DNA of 42,211 nt from Pseudomonadota bacterium (GTDB lineage Bacteria; Desulfobacterota; Desulfovibrionia; Desulfovibrionales; Desulfovibrionaceae). A program made the position numbers and the translations under genes. Below the pieces are notes generated by a model. It worked only from the letters and a program-made list of their open reading frames with translations, did no database searches and was not told the origin of the DNA. Positions within the stretch are counted from its first letter, which is position 1. Each line of letters opens with the position of its first letter. The stretch lies in assembly GCA_023435825.1 (NCBI GenBank), contig JAEZMB010000028.1, positions 1 through 42,211 of the forward strand, in the 5' to 3' direction. Below, piece after piece: positions 16,167-23,130 of the stretch.

Positions 16167-16859
16167 TCAGGGAACCAGGACGCCGCCCCGGCAAGAGCCC
16201 AGGAGCCGGCGCACGTCGTCGGAAACGGCCAGGAAGACGTCCACCACGTCGGGATCGAACTGGCTGCCGGCGCAGCGCGCGATTTCCCGGCGGGCCTCGG
16301 CAAAGCCCATGGCCGGCCGGTAGGGCCGGGTCTGGAGCATGGCCGAGAGGCTGTCGGCGACGCTGATGACGCGCGCGCCAAGGGGGATCTCCCGGCCCTT
16401 GAGGCCGGCGGGATAGCCCGTGCCGTCGAAGCGTTCATGGTGGGCGCGCACCATTTCCACGATGCCGGTGCGGGCCAGGCAGTCCAGGGGCGCGAGAATG
16501 TCGGCGCCGATGGCCGGATGGGCCTGCATTTGACGCCATTCATCGGGTTCCAGACGGCCGGGCTTGCCAAGGACCACGTCGGGCACGCCGATCTTGCCGA
16601 TGTCGTGAAGATGGCCGGCCACATGGACGCAGGCCACCTCGTCCCGGGGCAGGCCCATGGCGGCGGCCAGGAACTTGGACGCCTCGGCCACCTCTTCGGA
16701 GTGGGCCATGGTGTGGGAGTCCTTGGCGTCGATGGCCCGGCCCAGGGATTCGGCCAGTTGATGGACCAGGGCCAAAAGGACGTCGCCGCACACCGTCTGG
16801 GGCGCGACGACGTCGAGTAGGCCCAATGATCCGAGCAGCGGACTGTTGAACATGGTCAT
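16167..16859 (-). CDS. HD-GYP domain cyclic-di-GMP phosphodiesterase
   Basis: The 230-residue protein is nearly all HD-GYP domain: a first helix with HTMAHSEEVA (H-S-x-x-V), the catalytic GHLHDIGKIGVPD (His85-Asp86), HPAIGADIL, and the GYP loop HHERFDGTGYP (140-150) followed by IPLGARVISVADSLSAM. All metal-binding and GYP residues expected of an active enzyme are present. The likely reaction is c-di-GMP to pGpG or GMP. There is no visible receiver or sensor domain and no membrane segment, so its input is unknown. It begins 18 bases after the HMA protein stop, as the last gene of the metal-ATPase operon. The start has no strong ribosome binding site; the Met at residue 3 is an alternative. Confidence 0.9.
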   Translation of the reverse strand: MTMFNSPLLGSLGLLDVVAPQTVCGDVLLALVHQLAESLGRAIDAKDSHTMAHSEEVAEASKFLAAAMGLPRDEVACVHVAGHLHDIGKIGVPDVVLGKPGRLEPDEWRQMQAHPAIGADILAPLDCLARTGIVEMVRAHHERFDGTGYPAGLKGREIPLGARVISVADSLSAMLQTRPYRPAMGFAEARREIARCAGSQFDPDVVDVFLAVSDDVRRLLGSCRGGVLVP

Positions 16860-16877
16860 ACGCCGAATGGCCGAAAA

Positions 16878-17318
16878 TCAGGCCAGAAAGCGCCGCCGGT
16901 GCATGGTGAGGTGCCAGGCGGCGAAGCCGGCCAGGGCGAAACCGAAGGCCAGGTGGGCGGCCTTGGTGTCGGCCAGGCCCGTGGCCACGGCTCCAGCCAT
17001 GCAGGTGGCCAGGCCGATCTTCTGGGTGCGGCGCTTGAGCTGGGCCGGGGTCACGCGCTTTTTGGCCGGCTTGGCCGGCGCGGCCGCGGCCAGGGCTTCG
17101 GCATGGGTGGCGGCCAGGGCCTCGGCCATGGCCACGAGGTCGCTCGATGCCACGGACGCGTCATGGGTGACGAGCACGCTGCCGGTGCGCGGATTGGCCT
17201 CTATTTCGGTGATGCCGGGCATGGCGGCGAGTTGGCTGGTGACGATTTCAAGCAATTCCGGATCGGACAGGGCCGGATGCCGGAACCGGATGCGGCCTTC
17301 AATGCAGCTGGCTATCAT
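16878..17318 (-). CDS. HMA2-type (GRxRxR) small membrane protein
   Basis: The 146-residue protein begins MIASCIEGRIRFRHP, a GRxRxR motif in place of the CxxC of classical heavy-metal-associated domains. A ferredoxin-like HMA fold follows (about residues 1-75, with ITEIEANPRTGSVLVTHD), then a Lys-rich linker (about 83-98). Two C-terminal hydrophobic segments (about 100-115 and 120-138) end in a basic tail. The same head is present on the neighbouring P-type ATPase. The gene overlaps the ATPase 3' end by 20 bases and has CGGAGG eight bases before its ATG, so the two are coupled. It could deliver the ion to the ATPase or tether it, but that is inference. Confidence 0.75.
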   Translation of the reverse strand: MIASCIEGRIRFRHPALSDPELLEIVTSQLAAMPGITEIEANPRTGSVLVTHDASVASSDLVAMAEALAATHAEALAAAAPAKPAKKRVTPAQLKRRTQKIGLATCMAGAVATGLADTKAAHLAFGFALAGFAAWHLTMHRRRFLA

Positions 17319-19515
17319 GGCTGACGCCTCCGCTTGGCAGGTGTTTGGGGAGATAGGGCCGCAGGCTGGCCAGGGCGATGCCCACGGTGGCCAGGTTGTG
17401 GGCCAGGGCCGAGACGCCCGGGGTGACGCGGCCGAAAAGCCCCAGGCCCAGGATCACGGAATTGATCAGGCAGATGGCCCGGAAGTTGGTGTGCAGCCGG
17501 CCCATGAGCCCGGTGGCGATGTCGCGCAGGGCCACCACGCTTTGCAGGCTGCCCTCGGCCAGCAGGATGTCGGCCGCGGCCTGGGCGATGTCCGCGCCGT
17601 GGCGCGGGGCGATGCCGACATTGGCCGCCGACAGGGCCGGCGAATCGTTGATGCCGTCGCCGACCATGGCCACCACGTGGCCGGCCTCGCGCAGCTCCCG
17701 CACGATGCGGGTCTTGTCCTCGGGCAACACCTGGGTATGGTAGTCGGTGATGCCCAGTTCCCTGGCCGCGATGGCGGCCGGGGCGGCGGCGTCGCCGGTG
17801 AGCATGACCAGATGGGCCACGCCCCGGTCGGTCAGTTCGCGCAGCACGCGCGGGGCTTCGGGAACGAGCGGGTCCTCGATGGCCAGCACGCCGGCTACGG
17901 CGTCGCCAATGGCCAGATAGAGGGTGGACAGGCCGGCCAGTCCCCGGGCTTCGATGGCCGCGTCGGCGGCGGCGACGTCGATGCCTTCGTCCTCGCCGAT
18001 GAAGTGGCGGCTGCCCAGGCGCACCCGGTCCGTGCCGACCATGGAGGACAGGCCGTGGGCCAGGATGTAGTCCACCTCGGCGTGGAACTCCTGGTGGACG
18101 ATGCCCTCCTTCTCGGCCTGGCGCACCACGGCCCGGGCCACCGGGTGGGGGAAGTGCTCCTCCAGGCAGGCGGCGAGCTTCAAGACATCATGGCGGGTGT
18201 AGCCGTTTAGGGGTTCCACGGCGGCCACCCGGGGACGGGCCTGGGTCAGCGTGCCGGTCTTGTCGAAGACGAAGGCGTCGGCCGAGGCCACGCCCTCCAG
18301 GAACTTGCCGCCCTTGACCAGCACGCCGCCGGAAGCGGCCTCGCGCATGGCGGCCAGCACGGCCAGGGGGGCCGAGAGCTTTATGGCGCAGGAGAAGTCC
18401 ACCAGCAGCACGGCCGAGGCCAGGCGCGGGTTGCGGGTGATCGCGAAGACCACGGCCGCGCCGAGCAGGGTCCAGGGCACCACGGCGTCGGCGAAGCGTT
18501 CGGCCAGATCCTGGGCCTTGGCCTTGTAGTTCTCCGACTCCTCGATGACTTCCACCATCTTTTGGATACGGGTCTCGCCGCCGGCTTTTTCCACCCGCAC
18601 GACGATCTCGCCTTCCTCGACCACGGTGCCGGCAAAGACCGTATGGCCCACGCGCTTGTGGGCGGGCAGGGGTTCGCCGGTCATGGAGGCCTGGTTCACC
18701 ATGGCCTCGCCCTCGGCCACCACGCCGTCCACCGGGATGGCGTTGCCCATGGTGACGATGGCCAGGTCGCCGGGCACGACTTCCGAGGCGGCCACGCGCA
18801 CCGGGCCGTCCTGGCGGCGCACCCAGACGGCGTCAAACGACGCGGCCAGGGTTTCGGCCAGACTGTCGCGGGAGCGCTTGCGGGTGTAGCTTTCCAGCAC
18901 CTCGCCAAGCCCCAGGAGCAGGGCGATGCCGGTGGCGGCCCGGTAGTCCTTGCGGGCGATGGACACGCCGATGGCCAGGGCGTCGAGAACCTCGACGTTG
19001 AGCTTGCCGCGCGCCAGCGCCCCCAGGCCGCGTTTGAGAAACGGCCAGACGCGCTTGACGAGAAACAGCGGCCGAAAGGCCGGCGGCAACGCGGCCCGCA
19101 GCAGGAACATCCCGGCCTCGCGGGCCATGGCCTGCAAGGGCGAGGGCGGATTGCCTTCGGCCTCGGCCGGGAGGTCGACGGCCTTGGCCAGCTTGTCGCC
19201 GGCCTTGGCCAGGGCGATCTTGCCCAGGCGCACGGCGCGGACCGCCTTGCCCCGGCGTCGGGGGGCGGGCGAGAGCAGGGCCGACTGGGCCGAATCGCCG
19301 TTTTTGGTCATGGCCAAAAGGGCCAGCCGCACCGGCGCTCCGCTGTAGAGCACAAGCAGGCCCCGGGTGCGGGCCGAGGGGACCACCTCGGCCACGCCGT
19401 CCAGGGATGCGGCGGCGGCGGCCAGGGCCGGGGCCTGCGCGAGAAAGGCTTCGGCGCAGGCGAACCGCAGCCGCATACGGCCCGGAATATCGTGGACTAT
19501 GGCGCAGTGCGTCAT
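17299..19515 (-). CDS. P1B-type metal-transporting ATPase with FSC in place of CPC
   Basis: The 738-residue protein has an N-terminal HMA2-type domain (IVHDIPGRMRLRF, residues 6-18; no CxxC) and membrane segments about residues 120-200. The actuator domain includes VPGDLAIV and ASMTGEPLP. The membrane motif reads DFSCAIKLSAPLAV, with F374-S375-C376 where P1B ATPases normally have CPC/CPx. The catalytic site is DKTGT (Asp418 phosphorylated), followed by HP in EEHFPHPVARAV, MLTGD and the hinge VGDGINDSPAL. It would export or import a metal ion, but the altered motif makes the substrate uncertain. The ATG at 19515 has GGAG nine bases upstream. It lies in an operon with an 86-residue membrane protein, a second HMA2 protein and an HD-GYP enzyme. 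Confidence 0.9.
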   Translation of the reverse strand: MTHCAIVHDIPGRMRLRFACAEAFLAQAPALAAAAASLDGVAEVVPSARTRGLLVLYSGAPVRLALLAMTKNGDSAQSALLSPAPRRRGKAVRAVRLGKIALAKAGDKLAKAVDLPAEAEGNPPSPLQAMAREAGMFLLRAALPPAFRPLFLVKRVWPFLKRGLGALARGKLNVEVLDALAIGVSIARKDYRAATGIALLLGLGEVLESYTRKRSRDSLAETLAASFDAVWVRRQDGPVRVAASEVVPGDLAIVTMGNAIPVDGVVAEGEAMVNQASMTGEPLPAHKRVGHTVFAGTVVEEGEIVVRVEKAGGETRIQKMVEVIEESENYKAKAQDLAERFADAVVPWTLLGAAVVFAITRNPRLASAVLLVDFSCAIKLSAPLAVLAAMREAASGGVLVKGGKFLEGVASADAFVFDKTGTLTQARPRVAAVEPLNGYTRHDVLKLAACLEEHFPHPVARAVVRQAEKEGIVHQEFHAEVDYILAHGLSSMVGTDRVRLGSRHFIGEDEGIDVAAADAAIEARGLAGLSTLYLAIGDAVAGVLAIEDPLVPEAPRVLRELTDRGVAHLVMLTGDAAAPAAIAARELGITDYHTQVLPEDKTRIVRELREAGHVVAMVGDGINDSPALSAANVGIAPRHGADIAQAAADILLAEGSLQSVVALRDIATGLMGRLHTNFRAICLINSVILGLGLFGRVTPGVSALAHNLATVGIALASLRPYLPKHLPSGGVSHDSQLH

Positions 19516-19545
19516 GCGTTGAAACTCCACCCGGCAAGCGGGGCG

Positions 19546-19806
19546 TTAGGCCGTTTCGCCCTCGGCCACGGGTTTGCCCTCACGGGTTTCCTTGGCGTGC
19601 TTGGCTTCGGCCATGAGATCATCCATATTTTCCTTGGCCCGCTCAAGGACGGCGGCGGTTTTCTCCTTGAGGTCCATGCCATGGGACAGCAGGTCAGCCA
19701 TGGCCGGACGGATGGAGAACTTTCCCTTGCCCAAGGCAACCGCTCCAAGCGCACCAATTGCGACGCCAGCAGCCAGGAACAGTCCGTTCTTCAAGTAATC
19801 GTTCAT
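19546..19806 (-). CDS. Small membrane-anchored protein preceding the metal ATPase
   Basis: The 86-residue protein has one hydrophobic Gly/Ala-rich segment (about residues 8-26, LFLAAGVAIGALGAVALG). An amphipathic, charged helix (about 45-80) rich in Lys, Glu and Ala follows. It resembles small proteins of unknown function found next to HMA2-type P-type ATPases in anaerobes (the DUF6110 type, by recollection). AAGGAG lies eight bases upstream of the ATG at 19806. It is the first gene of the operon, 30 bases before the ATPase. A regulatory or accessory-subunit role, comparable to small subunits of other P-type pumps, is possible but not shown. Confidence 0.75.
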   Translation of the reverse strand: MNDYLKNGLFLAAGVAIGALGAVALGKGKFSIRPAMADLLSHGMDLKEKTAAVLERAKENMDDLMAEAKHAKETREGKPVAEGETA

Positions 19807-19836
19807 GGGTCTTCTCCTTCACTTAGAGTGGTTGCG

Positions 19837-19868
19837 TTGCGAACAGCATGGCTGTTCCTGTTCCGCAA
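19837..19868. promoter_or_regulatory. Nested inverted repeats upstream of the metal-ATPase operon
   Basis: GAACAGC-ATG-GCTGTTC (19841-19857) is a perfect 7-bp inverted repeat. It is nested in a wider one, TTGCGAACAG (19837-19846) against CTGTTCCGCAA (19858-19868), which is perfect except for one extra C. It lies 30-60 bases upstream of the first ATG of the operon. Dyads of this kind are typical operators for metal or stress regulators; the binding protein is unknown. Confidence 0.5.
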
Positions 19869-19978
19869 TGTGACAATTTCGTTACGGAAGCAACCCCAAA
19901 AAACACTGATAGTGAGGTTGATTTTCGTTGTCAACAAAAAATCCTGGATATTCGCGGGGCAATCGGATTCGGAAAACC

Positions 19979-20015
19979 AAAAAAAATGCCGGCGAAGCGT
20001 GCTTCGCCGGCATTT
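19979..20015 (-). terminator. Rho-independent terminator of cydAB
   Basis: On the minus strand a stem of about 14 bp (AATGCCGGCGAAG paired with CTTCGCCGGCATT) closes on the tetraloop CACG. Eight T residues follow directly. It lies just after the cydB stop (20035) and ends the cyd transcript before the next operon. Confidence 0.93.
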
Positions 20016-20034
20016 GGTATTGAAAATGAGTATC

Positions 20035-21063
20035 TTAGTAAGCTTCTTCGTAGTCCAGGTCGGCCTTGGTCACCGGATGGCGGAAGGTCCGCAGGGTCCA
20101 GATCTGGTAGGCGATGACGATGGGCACGAAGACCAGGGCCACGCCGAGCATGATGGCCAGCGTCATGGGCGAGGACGAGGAGTTCTGGATGGTCAGGGAA
20201 TAGGCCGGGTTCAGGCTCGACGGCAGCAGGGCCGGGAAGATGCCGACCACGCCGAACAGGGCGGCCGAGCCGATGAGCACGGCCGAAGCGCCCCAGGAGG
20301 CCAGGATGCGGCCGGCCTTGCGGTAGGTCATGGTCAGGACCAGCCCGGCCACGGCCACCAGCAGGATGACGAAGAGCAGCGGATTGACCAGGTAGTTGGC
20401 AAAGAGCTGGGTCATCATGAGGCTCATGACCAGGAACAGCACCACCAGTCCGGCCACCACCGGCCAGAGCTTGCCGGCCAGGGCCACGGCCCGGTCATGG
20501 ACGTCGCCTTCGGACTTGAACGCCAGCCACAGCGCGCCGTGGTGGGCGAACAGGGCGACGAAGAGCAGCCCGCCGGCCAGGCCGTAGGGGTTAAGCAGCG
20601 TCAAGAGGTTGCCGTGCAGGATGCCGTCCTGGTCGATGGGGATGCCCTTGAAGATGTTGGCGAAGGCCACGCCAAGAAGCAGCGCCGGCAGGAAGCTGCC
20701 CAGGAAGTTGCAGGTGTCCCAGATCTTGCGCCAGCCCGGGCTGTCCACCTTGGAGCGGAATTCAAAGGACACGCCGCGAAGGATCAGCGCGAACAGCAGC
20801 AGCATCAGCGGCGTGTAGAGGGCCGAGAACATGACGGCGTAGGTCTTGGGGAAGGCGGCGAAGGTCACGCCGCCGGCGGTGATGAGCCACACTTCGTTGC
20901 CGTCCCAGAACGGGCCCATGGCGTTGTACATGATGCGTTTTTCATCGTCGGTCTTGGCGAAAAACGGCATGATCGTGCCGATGCCGAGATCGAATCCGTC
21001 CAGGATGAAATAGACGGCCCAAAGCACGCCCCACAGGATAAACCAGATGGTTCCGAGATCCAT
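20035..21063 (-). CDS. cydB: Cytochrome bd quinol oxidase subunit II
   Basis: The 342-residue, highly hydrophobic protein opens MDLGTIWFILWGVLWAVYFILDGFDLG, the standard CydB start, with the GFDLG motif. GPFWDGNEVW and FRGVSFEFR-like segments (here LRGVSFEFRSK) and eight or nine membrane helices follow. With CydA it reduces oxygen to water using menaquinol or ubiquinol without pumping protons. In a sulfate reducer this serves oxygen detoxification and microaerobic survival. GGAG lies seven bases upstream of the ATG. It follows cydA by 76 bases and is followed by a strong terminator. No small CydX-like gene was identified. Confidence 0.97.
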   Translation of the reverse strand: MDLGTIWFILWGVLWAVYFILDGFDLGIGTIMPFFAKTDDEKRIMYNAMGPFWDGNEVWLITAGGVTFAAFPKTYAVMFSALYTPLMLLLFALILRGVSFEFRSKVDSPGWRKIWDTCNFLGSFLPALLLGVAFANIFKGIPIDQDGILHGNLLTLLNPYGLAGGLLFVALFAHHGALWLAFKSEGDVHDRAVALAGKLWPVVAGLVVLFLVMSLMMTQLFANYLVNPLLFVILLVAVAGLVLTMTYRKAGRILASWGASAVLIGSAALFGVVGIFPALLPSSLNPAYSLTIQNSSSSPMTLAIMLGVALVFVPIVIAYQIWTLRTFRHPVTKADLDYEEAY

Positions 21064-21139
21064 GGTCTGTCTCCTTCGATTAACAACCGGCCGGGCCGGG
21101 TTGAGTCAGTCGCATTGCCATGACGCGGTATGTCCGGGC

Positions 21140-22441
21140 CTAGTGCGGTTCGGAGCGGGCGTACTTGGCCAGCAGATAGATATCCAGCGACGCCAGCAGG
21201 ATGTAGACCACGAAGAAGGCGGCCAGGCTGATGCCGACCTGATGGGCGGCGATGGGGGAGACGGCGTCGCGGGTGCGCATGATGCCGTAGACGATCCAGG
21301 GCTGGCGGCCGACCTCGGCCACGGCCCAGCCGGCCTGCAGCGCGAGGTAGGGCACGGGGATGGCCCACAGGAAGGCCTTCAAGAGCTTGTGCGAAGCCTC
21401 TTCGGGATGGTGGCGGGCGATGAAGGCCAGCACGGCCAGCACCAGCATGAGGGTGCCAAGGCCCACCATGACGCGGAAGGCGGAGAAGGTCAGGGTGACG
21501 GGCGGGCGGTCCTCGGCCGGGAAGTCCTTGAGGCCCTTCACTTCCGCGCTCGGATCGTTAAAGGCCATGAGGCTGAGCAAGCTCGGAATGCCGCCGATCT
21601 CAATGCTGTTGCCTTCCTTGGCCGGGTCGGGCACGGCGAGCAAGTACATGGGGGCGTTCTTCTGGGTTTCCCAGTGGGATTCCATGGCCGCCAGCTTGGC
21701 CGGCTGGACCTCGGCCACGATGTTGCCCTGGCGGTGGCCCACGGCGGCCACGACGAGGGAGAAGATCAGGGCGAAACCGGCGCCGATGCGGAAGGACTTG
21801 GTGAAGAAGTCGATGTGCTGCTTGCGGAGCAGGTGCCAGGCCGACACGCCGACCACGAAAAAGCCGCCCAAGGCCCAGGAACCGGTGACGGTGTGGAAGA
21901 AGGCGTTCCAGCCGTAGGGGTTGGTGACGACTTCAAAAAAGCTGCCGAGTTCGGCCCGGCCGTTTTGGATCACGTAGCCCACGGGATGCTGCATGAAGCC
22001 GTTGGCCAGGATGATCCACAGGGCCGAAAGGTTGGACGCGCCGGCCACCAGCCAGATGGCCAGGCAGTGGACCTTGGGCGAGAGCTTGTTCCAGCCAAAC
22101 ACCCAGACACCGATGAAGGTGGATTCCAGAAAGAAGGCCGCCGTGGCTTCGATGGCCAGCAGCGACCCGAAAATATCGCCGACAAAGGTCGAATAGCGCG
22201 ACCAGTTGGTGCCGAACTGGAACTCCAGGGTGATGCCGGTGACCACGCCCAGGGCGAAGTTGATCAGAAACAGTTTGCCCCAGAACTTGGCCATGCGCTT
22301 GTAGGTTTCGTCCCCGGTGCGCACGAATTTGGTTTCCATCACGGCCACGATGATGGAAAGCCCGAGCGTGAGCGGGACGAAGATGAAGTGGATGAATGTC
22401 GCAAAGGCGAACTGCAGTCGGGAAAGCATCAAGGTGTCCAT
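21140..22441 (-). CDS. cydA: Cytochrome bd quinol oxidase subunit I
   Basis: The 433-residue protein opens MDTLMLSRLQFAFATFIHF, giving the axial heme His18 (equivalent to E. coli His19). Further motifs include GITLEFQFGTNW, ESTFIGVWVFGWNKLSP, the axial His in FHTVTGSW, and the quinol-loop GHRQGNIVAEVQPAKLAAME with its conserved Lys and Glu. The C-terminal part is short, matching the short Q-loop form found in many anaerobes. AAGGAG precedes the ATG. It is transcribed with cydB and lies 138 bases downstream of the Rrf2 regulator gene on the same strand. Confidence 0.97.
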   Translation of the reverse strand: MDTLMLSRLQFAFATFIHFIFVPLTLGLSIIVAVMETKFVRTGDETYKRMAKFWGKLFLINFALGVVTGITLEFQFGTNWSRYSTFVGDIFGSLLAIEATAAFFLESTFIGVWVFGWNKLSPKVHCLAIWLVAGASNLSALWIILANGFMQHPVGYVIQNGRAELGSFFEVVTNPYGWNAFFHTVTGSWALGGFFVVGVSAWHLLRKQHIDFFTKSFRIGAGFALIFSLVVAAVGHRQGNIVAEVQPAKLAAMESHWETQKNAPMYLLAVPDPAKEGNSIEIGGIPSLLSLMAFNDPSAEVKGLKDFPAEDRPPVTLTFSAFRVMVGLGTLMLVLAVLAFIARHHPEEASHKLLKAFLWAIPVPYLALQAGWAVAEVGRQPWIVYGIMRTRDAVSPIAAHQVGISLAAFFVVYILLASLDIYLLAKYARSEPH

Positions 22442-22579
22442 GATCTGTCTCCTTTTCCTCCGTGTTGACCGTCAAACCCGTTTCGCATTTCCCCGGCCGC
22501 GAAGCCTCGCGGCAAACTGGCGGTCGATTTCCACCTAGCACCGCCCCGGGAAAAATGCACCAACCCCCGTCAAAAAACC

Positions 22580-23035
22580 TCAACCATTCGAAGCGCGCGC
22601 CGCATCGCACACCTGCCCCCGGCAGGAACACTTCTCCAGGGCCGCCAATTCGGCCAGGGTGGTGCTGCCCAGGGTGTCGCGCAATTGCCGCCGCGCCGTA
22701 TCCCACACGCCATGCACGGAACAGATGGCCTGCCTGTCGCAGCTGCCGGGCCGCTGGATGCAGTCGTTTAAAAAGATTTCGCCGTCGATGGCCTCGATGA
22801 CGGCCAGCAGGGTGATTTCCTGGGGCCGGCGGGCCAGTTCGTAGCCGCCCTGGGAGCCCTGGCGGATGCTGATGACCCCGGCCTTGGCCAATTGCTGGGC
22901 CACCTTGCCCAGGAACTGGGCCGGAATGTCCATGGCCTCGGCGATTTCCTTGCGCCCAATGAGCGTCCGGTCCTGGTGCATGGCCAGGTACAGGACGCAG
23001 CGGATGGCGTACTCGCCGGCTCGGGTCAAACGCAT
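22580..23035 (-). CDS. Rrf2-family redox/iron-sulfur regulator upstream of cydAB
   Basis: The 151-residue protein starts MRLTRAGEYAIRCVLYLA with the Rrf2 winged helix, including IPAQFLGKVAQQLAKAGVISIRQGSQGGYELAR. Three cysteines stand where Rrf2 proteins bind an Fe-S cluster (C92, C99, C105 in NDCIQRPGSCDRQAICSVH). A second cysteine group (C136, C138, C143) lies in the C-terminal tail, which is less usual. Such proteins sense NO, oxygen or cluster status. It lies directly upstream of cydAB on the same strand, suggesting control of the oxidase. Its own promoter overlaps a near-perfect inverted repeat (23052-23075), suggesting autoregulation. Confidence 0.93.
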   Translation of the reverse strand: MRLTRAGEYAIRCVLYLAMHQDRTLIGRKEIAEAMDIPAQFLGKVAQQLAKAGVISIRQGSQGGYELARRPQEITLLAVIEAIDGEIFLNDCIQRPGSCDRQAICSVHGVWDTARRQLRDTLGSTTLAELAALEKCSCRGQVCDAARASNG

Positions 23036-23051
23036 GAAACGCCTCTCTTGT

Positions 23052-23075
23052 GGATTAATCGGAGCTGATTGATCC
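23052..23075. promoter_or_regulatory. Candidate Rrf2 operator
   Basis: The inverted repeat GGATCAATC-N6-GATTAATCC matches at 8 of 9 positions per half. It begins at the -10 element and covers the predicted start of transcription of the Rrf2 gene, 17 bases before its start codon. Position, symmetry and size fit an autoregulatory dimer-binding site. Confidence 0.6.
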
Positions 23076-23102
23076 TATATAAAAGCCCTCCCGCCCTGTC
23101 AA
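23074..23102 (-). promoter_or_regulatory. Promoter of the Rrf2 regulator gene
   Basis: On the minus strand a perfect TTGACA (23102-23097) is followed after 17 bases by TATAGG (23079-23074), embedded in the AT-rich TTTTATATAGG. The predicted start is about 30 bases before the start codon. This is one of the best-formed promoters in the window and may also serve cydAB. Confidence 0.7.
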
Positions 23103-23130
23103 CGAATAACCCGCCGATCTGGAGGACTTT

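Noticed and set aside
18562..21123. Plus-strand open frame (853 codons) opposite the P-type ATPase and cydB
   Set aside because: It crosses two unrelated genes and a terminator and has no family similarity.
22450..22490. FNR/CRP-like site upstream of cydA
   Set aside because: The palindrome GTTGAC-C-GTCAAAC has a 1-base centre, not the 4-base spacing of an FNR site, so it was not called as one.
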